From: Bifidobacterium breve
GTDB lineage: Bacteria > Actinomycetota > Actinomycetes > S36-B12
Reading direction: 5' to 3'
DNA: 5,276 bases
Assembly: GCA_945885645.1 (NCBI GenBank)
Contig: CAMCYV010000108.1
Coordinates: forward strand, 1 to 5,276
The translations under genes were made by a program, and so were the position numbers. A model generated the notes under the pieces. The model did not search any database. It saw only the letters and a program-made list of their open reading frames with translations, and was not told the DNA's origin. How positions within the stretch are numbered: the first letter of the stretch is position 1; every line of letters starts with the position of its first letter. This document shows positions 1-5,276 of this stretch, piece by piece.

Positions 1-3000
1 ACAAGTAATCGATCAATGTCAAAACGTTCGGAGAGGGCGAAGTACAAACTAATGACGTCACTCATATCGGCATTCAGCGAACTCGCCAACTTCGTGATGT
101 CCAGAAGGGTGAAAACGTCAAGGCCACTGGCTGCGCGGTCGGCTAAATCCTTGGGCGCCCCAGCATCAACGAATCGCTGTGACAGCCTTTCAAACCGTTC
201 CGACTCCTGACCCTTTAAGGCTTGCGGCACACCCCCGGCGTACTGCGCCACGTTGTTTGTGAAAGTGGAAATCTCGGATTCAAGCTCAATCCCAGAGCCC
301 CGATTTTGTAGGAACCAACGAGCAGATCGATCAAGGAGTCGGCGAACTTCGAGGTGCAGCACGGTTCGAGCACTTGCCGGTACATCTTCGGGGAGTGTAT
401 TGATCCAACGCCACAGATCTCTAATTCCGAAAACTTCCATCGCCGCGAATGCAGCTTTAACCACCTCAACCGTAGTAGACCCTGTTTCCTCAACGGCACG
501 AAAAACAAAAGTGATCCCACCGATGTTTATCAATTCATTCGCCATCACAGTATTTGCGATCTCTGAACGAAGTAAATGTGACTTTATTTCCTCGCGATAA
601 CGATCTTGGATTTCCTTCGGAAAATACTCGATCACAATCTGATCACACCATGGGTCATTACCCAGACCCACCGCATTGAGTTCTTTTGTAACCTGAATCT
701 TGGCGTAGGCCAACAAGACCGCCAATTCAGGTGAAGTGAGCCCTTCTCCGGCCAACCGCCTTGTTTCCAACCCCGCGTCGTCGGGTAGGTACTCCAATGC
801 CCGACTGAAAAGTTCCTGGCGCTCTAGTTCCCGAATCATTCGTTGATGTACCTGAATCAGTCTCGCAGATCCAGCACGCGAGTTGGAGAGCACGACATTT
901 TGATTGAAATTGTCTGCTAAAACCAAAGTCGCCACCGACTCGGTCATGCTATGGAGGAGCTCGTCACGCTTTTCCATGGTGAGCGCGCCGCTTGCTACCA
1001 ACGGGGCGAATAGAATCTTTAGATTCACTTCGTGATCGGAGGTGTCAACCCCAGCAGAGTTGTCAATAGCATCCGTGTTGAGTCGAACTCCACTTCGAGC
1101 AGCCTCAACTCGACCAAGTTGAGTCATCCCAAGATTGCCACCCTCGCCGACTACCTGGACACGCAACTCGCCGCCGTTGACTCGAATTGAATCATTTGTT
1201 CTGTCACCTACGTCAACATTCGTTTCCGTGCTGGCCTTGACGTAAGTTCCGATTCCGCCGTTCCACAAAAGCTGGGCGGGGGCTTTGAGAATCGCATTAA
1301 TGAGCTGATCCGGCGTACACGAACCTGCTTCGATATTGAAATCGAGTGCATCTTTAATCTCCTGAGTAAGAGCAATGCTTTTCGCTCTACGATCGAAGAC
1401 ACCACCACCATCTGAGATCAATTCCGTGTTGTAGTCCGCCCATGAACTTCTGGGTAGCTCGGCCAGTCGTTTTCTTTCCACAAAGCTTACTGCAGCATTC
1501 GGACTTGGATCGACAAAGATATTTCTATGGTCGAATGCAGCAACCAGCCTTATGTGTTCGCTGAGCAGCATCCCGTTGCCAAAAACGTCACCGCTCATGT
1601 CACCAATACCGATAACCGTAAAATCTTGCCGTTGGGTGTCAATGTTCATCTCGAAAAAGTGCCGTTTGACGGATTCCCACGCACCGAGTGCGGTGATTGC
1701 CATTGACTTATGGTCGTAACCGGCAGAACCGCCGGATGCAAAAGCATCACCCAGCCAGAAATTCTCCTCGATGGCAATTGCATTCGCGATGTCAGAAAAA
1801 CTTGCTGTTCCCTTGTCTGCTGCAACAACCAAATAGGAGTCATCACGATCGTGGCGGACAACACCGATGGGTGGAATGACAACAGAGTCGACAATATTGT
1901 CCGTTACTGAGAGCAGCGCCCTGATGAAGTCTTGATAGGCGCCAATTCCTTCATTCATCCATGCTTCCCGGTCCACAGCGGGATCTGGTAGATGCTTGGC
2001 GAAAAACCCACCCTTTGCCCCAGCGGGAACAATCACGGCGTTTTTCACTTCCTGAGCCTTGACCAGCCCAAGGATTTCCGTTCGGAAGTCCTCGCGTCGA
2101 TCACTCCAGCGCAAACCGCCACGAGCAACAGCACCGAAACGCAGATGCACTCCCTCGACCCGCGGGGAATAAACCCAGATTTCATGTGCCGGCTTGGGCA
2201 ATGGAAGATCGTTGATCATCATGGGCGCCAATTTGAATGCCAGGGTTTGCGCTCCCGTGAAATAGTTTGTCCGCATCGTGGCCTCAAATAGGGACCAAAA
2301 CAGACGCAGAATCCGATCGTGATCCAATGAAGGAACTAGTGCAAGGAGTGCCTCAAATTGCTCGCGGGCGGAATCAGACTCCCTCTCCCGATCTCCGGTA
2401 AACGCAGGATCAAATCGAACCCGGAAGAATTCGATAAGCAAACGAGTGATCTCAGCATTTCCCACAATCACTGACTCGATGTAATCCTGGCCGAAAGTAG
2501 AACCGATCTGTCGAATGTAACGTGCATATGCTCGAATCAGTTTGGCGTCTTGCCACGTTAAACCTGCTCGAGTGACTAAGGCATTGAATACATCACTTGC
2601 TATTTGACCATGCCAGGCTGATTCAAATGCCGATTCAAATCGGGTGAATAGTGTTTCCGCACCATAAATTTCCCCCGTTGGGAGAACCAGACCAAAATCG
2701 AGGATCCATGCCGGTACGCGATCGGTTCGCGTAATCTCATAGGGATGCTCGTCCAAGACTTCCACACCAAGGCGCTCGAGAATCGGCAAGATTTTGGTCA
2801 GCGGCATTGCTGATCCCACCCGAATCACCTTAAATCGCAGTTCGCGAGAGTCACTGGCGACCGGCGCATAGAGGTTGAGTGACAGCTCACCCGGCTCAAG
2901 TTGTTCAATGATCAAGGCATCACTCACGCCTACGCTGGGATCAAAGTCCTCTTTATAACCTTCCGGAAAAGCATCCGCATAAACGGGAATGAGCTCGGAG

Positions 3001-4478
3001 TTGTTTCCAGCCAAGACAAGTGACTGATACTCATCCATCCAACTCCGACTGGCACTGGTTAATCTCACTTCGAGTTCCCCCAGATCTGGGCGAGCAATTT
3101 CGACTCCACTGGGCATGTGAATTACGTAATGCAATCTCGCTAACACCGACTCGGAAACGCGTGCACTGTAATCCACGCTAACTCCCCCAAAGGCTTCCCG
3201 CAAAATACCTTCCAAGCTCAGTCGGACGGCTGTCGTATACCGGTCTCTGGGGAAATAAACCAGCGCTGAAACGAATCTTTCATAGGGGTCGTAACGGGTA
3301 AACAATTTTGTTTGACGCCGTTCTTGTAACTTCAAAACCGATTTCGCGATCTGATTGAGTTGGTCAACATCCATTTGAAAAAGTTCATCACGTGGATAGG
3401 TATCCAAAAATTCTTCAAGGTCTTTCGCGCTGTGGGATCCGGTAACGAAATCAAGTTTTCTTTCGACATTTAGATGCTTTGCGCGCAAGACGGGAATGTC
3501 AGTGACCCTGTTTGAATACGCTCGACCGGCAAAAAGTCCGAGAAAACGCCTCTCACCAATAACATTTCCTTGGCTGTCAAATTTCTTGACACCGACATAA
3601 TCTAAAAATGCTGGTCGGTGAACAGTTGATCGGGAATTTGCTTTACTCAACACTAAAATAGTTTTCTCCCGAGCCTTGGCTCGCACGGCGGGTGGCAAGA
3701 TTGAAAAACTCTTCGAGTTTTTTTCGTCAGGGCTTTCCCGTAAAATACCCAAACCTGAACCAGGGACTGGCCGCAATGCATCCTCGCCATCTTGTACAAC
3801 TAAGTCGTATTCGCGATACCCAATAAATGTGAAACTTTCCTGGGTCAACCACTCAAGAAATGCAATCGATTCGACAATTTCATCTGGGTCAACACCCAAA
3901 GGTGGTAGACGACGCAGATCATCGGAGACTTCAATGGCTTTTGTTCGCATTGAGCCCCAGTCATTCACACACTTGCGAACATCGTTGAGGACCCGCTCAA
4001 CCCCAGCAACAAGTTCAACGAGATTATCAGAGATGAAGTCCCGCTCGATATGAATGCGCATCCAAGATTCTGCAGTCATCCCTTTTTTGATTTCATCAAC
4101 GTCAAGGTCATGCACTTCAGTTAACTGATGCCTCTCATCACGAGTTACAGCAAAGAGCGGATGTGCGAGCAGTTGAATTGCTCGACCTTCACGCGTTAGC
4201 TCTGAAGTGACCGAGTCAACCAAGAAGGGCATGTCATCTGTGACTATTTCGATAACCGAGTAACTCACTCCCGGTAGATCCGGGGTCCATGCCCGAACCA
4301 TCGTTTTCCCGTGCATTCCATTTGGTCTGGCACTGGCCCATGCCACCATCTCTGCGGCTTGCTCAATTGCAACCGGATCACTTGCTTCAAAACCCAAATC
4401 TGTACGGGACTGATCCTTAAACAGTCGCCGAGCAACCAGGTCGACTAATCCTGGGACCGACGCGCGTGGGGAGCTCAC
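1..4478 (-). CDS. gdh: NAD-dependent glutamate dehydrogenase, large (L-180) type; C-terminal end cut off by the window edge
   Basis: Oxidative deamination of L-glutamate to 2-oxoglutarate and ammonium with NAD+, in the cytoplasm, linking amino-acid breakdown to the TCA cycle. The frame is open for 1,492 codons with no stop or shift; family members have about 1,600 residues, so roughly 100-150 are missing. Seen in order: an N-terminal ACT-like region with MPFLVDSV (83-90); VYFPRDRYTT (407-416); a further ACT-like segment, MPLTKILPILERLG (from 558); ATMRTNYF (733-740); the catalytic core with GGLRWSDR (about 787-794) and KNAVIVPAGAKGGF (812-825), where K812 and K822 correspond by analogy to the active-site lysines of small glutamate dehydrogenases; the NAD-binding loop GIGDMSGDVFGNGM (957-970); LWNGGIGTYVK (1071-1081); GEGGNLGMTQLGR (1111-1123); NTDAIDNSAGVD (1134-1145); and C-terminal LTSPELAVLLAYAK (1247-1260) and ARWFLQNR (1386-1393). 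No key residue appears lost. The GTG at 4478-4476 is the first start after an in-frame TAG (4490-4488). A purine run abuts it with no spacer, so leaderless initiation or a slightly later start is possible. In mycobacteria this enzyme is inhibited by the FHA protein GarA, which is not encoded here. Confidence 0.96.
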   Translation of the reverse strand, partial: MSSPRASVPGLVDLVARRLFKDQSRTDLGFEASDPVAIEQAAEMVAWASARPNGMHGKTMVRAWTPDLPGVSYSVIEIVTDDMPFLVDSVTSELTREGRAIQLLAHPLFAVTRDERHQLTEVHDLDVDEIKKGMTAESWMRIHIERDFISDNLVELVAGVERVLNDVRKCVNDWGSMRTKAIEVSDDLRRLPPLGVDPDEIVESIAFLEWLTQESFTFIGYREYDLVVQDGEDALRPVPGSGLGILRESPDEKNSKSFSILPPAVRAKAREKTILVLSKANSRSTVHRPAFLDYVGVKKFDSQGNVIGERRFLGLFAGRAYSNRVTDIPVLRAKHLNVERKLDFVTGSHSAKDLEEFLDTYPRDELFQMDVDQLNQIAKSVLKLQERRQTKLFTRYDPYERFVSALVYFPRDRYTTAVRLSLEGILREAFGGVSVDYSARVSESVLARLHYVIHMPSGVEIARPDLGELEVRLTSASRSWMDEYQSLVLAGNNSELIPVYADAFPEGYKEDFDPSVGVSDALIIEQLEPGELSLNLYAPVASDSRELRFKVIRVGSAMPLTKILPILERLGVEVLDEHPYEITRTDRVPAWILDFGLVLPTGEIYGAETLFTRFESAFESAWHGQIASDVFNALVTRAGLTWQDAKLIRAYARYIRQIGSTFGQDYIESVIVGNAEITRLLIEFFRVRFDPAFTGDRERESDSAREQFEALLALVPSLDHDRILRLFWSLFEATMRTNYFTGAQTLAFKLAPMMINDLPLPKPAHEIWVYSPRVEGVHLRFGAVARGGLRWSDRREDFRTEILGLVKAQEVKNAVIVPAGAKGGFFAKHLPDPAVDREAWMNEGIGAYQDFIRALLSVTDNIVDSVVIPPIGVVRHDRDDSYLVVAADKGTASFSDIANAIAIEENFWLGDAFASGGSAGYDHKSMAITALGAWESVKRHFFEMNIDTQRQDFTVIGIGDMSGDVFGNGMLLSEHIRLVAAFDHRNIFVDPSPNAAVSFVERKRLAELPRSSWADYNTELISDGGGVFDRRAKSIALTQEIKDALDFNIEAGSCTPDQLINAILKAPAQLLWNGGIGTYVKASTETNVDVGDRTNDSIRVNGGELRVQVVGEGGNLGMTQLGRVEAARSGVRLNTDAIDNSAGVDTSDHEVNLKILFAPLVASGALTMEKRDELLHSMTESVATLVLADNFNQNVVLSNSRAGSARLIQVHQRMIRELERQELFSRALEYLPDDAGLETRRLAGEGLTSPELAVLLAYAKIQVTKELNAVGLGNDPWCDQIVIEYFPKEIQDRYREEIKSHLLRSEIANTVMANELINIGGITFVFRAVEETGSTTVEVVKAAFAAMEVFGIRDLWRWINTLPEDVPASARTVLHLEVRRLLDRSARWFLQNRGSGIELESEISTFTNNVAQYAGGVPQALKGQESERFERLSQRFVDAGAPKDLADRAASGLDVFTLLDITKLASSLNADMSDVISLYFALSERFDIDRLL

Positions 4479-4483
4479 TCCCT

Positions 4484-4489
4484 TAGGCT
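4484..4489 (+). promoter_or_regulatory. Candidate -10 element for the DUF2505 gene
   Basis: The plus-strand hexamer TAGGCT also fits TANNNT and overlaps the minus-strand candidate by five bases, because TAGGCTA is nearly its own reverse complement. It predicts a start near the G at 4496 and a leader of about 36 nt that would contain the ribosome binding site. No -35 match is seen. A competing candidate is TATAGA at 4511-4516, but a start from it would fall around 4523 and cut the ribosome binding site out of the transcript, so it is less likely. Confidence 0.3.
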
Positions 4490-4490
4490 A
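4485..4490 (-). promoter_or_regulatory. Candidate -10 element for gdh (leaderless)
   Basis: On the minus strand the hexamer TAGCCT fits the actinobacterial -10 pattern TANNNT. It is followed by exactly six bases (AAGGGA) and then the GTG of gdh, so the expected transcription start coincides with the first base of the start codon. No convincing -35 hexamer lies 16-19 bp upstream, and there is no extended TGN motif, so the call rests on the hexamer and its spacing. The alternative is that AAGGGA is part of a ribosome binding site for another start. I see no ATG, GTG or TTG at a normal distance downstream in this frame. Confidence 0.35.
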
Positions 4491-4515
4491 GCCGTGAAAA
4501 GCGATTCAGGTATAG

Positions 4516-4524
4516 AGGAGATGA
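4516..4524 (+). promoter_or_regulatory. Ribosome binding site of the DUF2505 gene
   Basis: AGGAGATGA differs by one base from AGGAGGTGA, the ideal complement of the 16S rRNA tail. The GGAG core ends 11 bases before the ATG at 4532. This is slightly long, but the extended pairing through TGA makes it plausible. It supports 4532 as the start. An ATG at 4521 lies inside this site in another frame that does not give a long protein. Confidence 0.65.
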
Positions 4525-4531
4525 GATTTAC

Positions 4532-5032
4532 ATGCCCACCTCGTTTGAGTACACCCAAAATTTCACTGGTAGTCCATCTGATGTTTTTTCAGTGCTTTCC
4601 CAAGAAGAATTCATCATGGCGAAATGCGACGCAACCGGTTCACTCTCGACCCAGGTCAGGGTAAGTCAAGACATAGACAGTCAGGTGGACACCCTGACGA
4701 GCATCCGAGTACTGCCTGCGGACTTGCCAGCTCCGGCTAAGTCACTCGTTGGGGACACAATTACCGTCACGGAGACCCAAGTGTGGAGTGCGCCAGGCCC
4801 AGACGGTGGTCGAACGGCAACCGTCACCGTTGAATTCTCTGGCCCTATGGGCTTTACCGGAACCCTAGAACTCGTCCCAACCCCAGCAGGTAATTCAACA
4901 ATAACGAGTCGTGGCACATTCACTGCCAATGTTCCATTTATCGGTGGCAAAATCGAGAAAGTGGCCGCCGAACAAACCCAGCGCTATCTCTCTGCCGAAG
5001 AGCGCGTCGCAGGTGAGTGGCTCGCGCGCTGA
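4532..5032 (+). CDS. DUF2505 family protein of unknown function
   Basis: Complete 166-residue protein, a normal length for the DUF2505 family, which is found mainly in actinobacteria and has no established function. Family-like features are the opening FEYTQNFTGSPSDVFSVL (5-22), the LPADLPAPAKSLVG segment (61-74), the ETQVW strand (81-85) and VPFIGGKIE (134-142) ahead of a C-terminal helix. The alternating beta strands closed by a long final helix resemble START/SRPBCC-type lipid- or ligand-binding folds; that comparison is inference. There is no signal peptide and no membrane segment, so it is probably cytoplasmic. ATG 4532 is the first start after the in-frame TAG at 4484-4486 and has a ribosome binding site. 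The gene is divergent from gdh (53 bp apart) and converges on the gene to its right with a 12-bp gap. Its codon use and composition look like those of its neighbours. I assign no catalytic residues. Confidence 0.88.
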   Translation: MPTSFEYTQNFTGSPSDVFSVLSQEEFIMAKCDATGSLSTQVRVSQDIDSQVDTLTSIRVLPADLPAPAKSLVGDTITVTETQVWSAPGPDGGRTATVTVEFSGPMGFTGTLELVPTPAGNSTITSRGTFTANVPFIGGKIEKVAAEQTQRYLSAEERVAGEWLAR

Positions 5033-5044
5033 CAAGTTACGCGG

Positions 5045-5276
5045 TTAGACGGTTTGCTTAGTCCAGGTCATCGGGCTTGTACGCATGGACGTTTGCAGGA
5101 CCAGTTTCCTTCGAGTTGAATCCATCGAGTTGGTTCCGATCGCGGTTAAGTCCTCAGCCGTCGGGGTGGCAATGAAGACTTGAGCGCCACCCGCTTCAAC
5201 GGCAGCAATTTCGCTTGCCGCAGTTCGAGCAACGACGCCTCGCCACTGTCGCTCTAATTTAGCGGTGAGACTTTTT
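5045..5276 (-). CDS. C-terminal fragment of a probable patatin-like phospholipase
   Basis: The last 76 codons of a gene entering from the right edge, ending at TAA (5047-5045). The fragment reads from KSLTAKLERQWRG through ASEIAAVEAGGAQVFIATPT and AEDLTAIGTNSMDSTRRKL to a polar tail. The arrangement of a helix, 'aaGaqV.i..Pt.edl..iG.NsMD..rR' and another helix matches my recollection of the C-terminus of actinobacterial patatin-like (RssA-type) serine hydrolases, which act on lipid esters. The catalytic GxSxG serine and the DG[GA] aspartate would lie upstream, outside the window, so the assignment cannot be confirmed here. The other two minus-strand frames hit stops within the first eight codons from the edge, and this frame is the only one open throughout. 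It converges on the DUF2505 gene. Confidence 0.55.
   Translation of the reverse strand, partial: KSLTAKLERQWRGVVARTAASEIAAVEAGGAQVFIATPTAEDLTAIGTNSMDSTRRKLVLQTSMRTSPMTWTKQTV

Noticed and set aside
253..600. Plus-strand open frame of 115 codons antisense to the C-terminal part of gdh.
   Set aside because: It lies wholly opposite family-conserved glutamate dehydrogenase sequence, has no recognisable ribosome binding site, and its Ser/Arg-rich translation resembles no protein I know.
1992..2291. Plus-strand open frame of 99 codons antisense to the catalytic core of gdh.
   Set aside because: It overlaps the most conserved part of the dehydrogenase (GGLRWSDR and GAKGGF), so its openness follows from constraint on the other strand.
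2630..2650. Tandem direct repeat of GATTCAAAT spaced 12 bp apart.
   Set aside because: It encodes the repeated FESA of FESAFESAW in the dehydrogenase, in frame and in an ordinary helical segment. Two copies do not suggest a regulatory or mobile element.
3676..4053. Plus-strand open frame of 125 codons antisense to the N-terminal region of gdh.
   Set aside because: Its low-complexity Ser/Thr/Arg translation and full overlap with a good minus-strand gene mark it as a shadow frame.
4486..4493. Perfect 8-bp palindrome GGCTAGCC that could be an operator half.
   Set aside because: It is too short to call an operator, and it is better explained, if by anything, by the overlapping -10-like hexamers. 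It is expected by chance at this length.
4681..4950. Minus-strand open frame of 89 codons opposite the DUF2505 gene.
   Set aside because: The plus-strand frame matches a known family over its full length, and the antisense frame has no start signal.
5024..5043. Possible stem CGCG...CGCG around the DUF2505 stop codon as a terminator.
   Set aside because: Only four base pairs with an 11-base loop and no T-run on either strand, so it is not a credible intrinsic terminator.

Overview
The window looks like a chromosomal segment from a member of the Actinomycetota with moderate base composition (about half G+C by eye). The evidence is a large 'L-180'-type NAD-dependent glutamate dehydrogenase, a DUF2505-family protein (a family I know mainly from actinobacteria), an actinobacterial-looking patatin-like tail, and a GTG start that fits leaderless transcription. 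I cannot name the genus. A streamlined aquatic actinobacterium is only a guess from the composition and tight spacing.

Layout: (1) 1-4478, minus strand: one uninterrupted reading frame of 1,492 codons, open at the left edge, encoding NAD-dependent glutamate dehydrogenase. It holds the N-terminal ACT-like regulatory part, the catalytic and NAD-binding core and most of the C-terminal helical part. An estimated 100-150 residues lie outside the window. (2) 4479-4531: a 53-bp divergent intergenic region. Here the 7-mer TAGGCTA can be read as a -10 element (TANNNT) in both directions. On the minus strand it puts the predicted transcript start exactly on the GTG of gdh. (3) 4532-5032, plus strand: a complete 166-residue DUF2505 protein. 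(4) 5045-5276, minus strand: the last 76 codons of a gene converging on DUF2505, probably a patatin-like phospholipase, with a 12-bp gap and no visible terminator hairpin.

The dehydrogenase oxidises glutamate to 2-oxoglutarate and ammonium and feeds carbon to the TCA cycle. The functions of DUF2505 and of the patatin-like protein in this context are unknown, and nothing here shows that they work with the dehydrogenase. I found no RNA gene, mobile element, CRISPR array or novel multi-gene system. The observation most worth testing is the possible overlapping bidirectional promoter with a leaderless gdh transcript.
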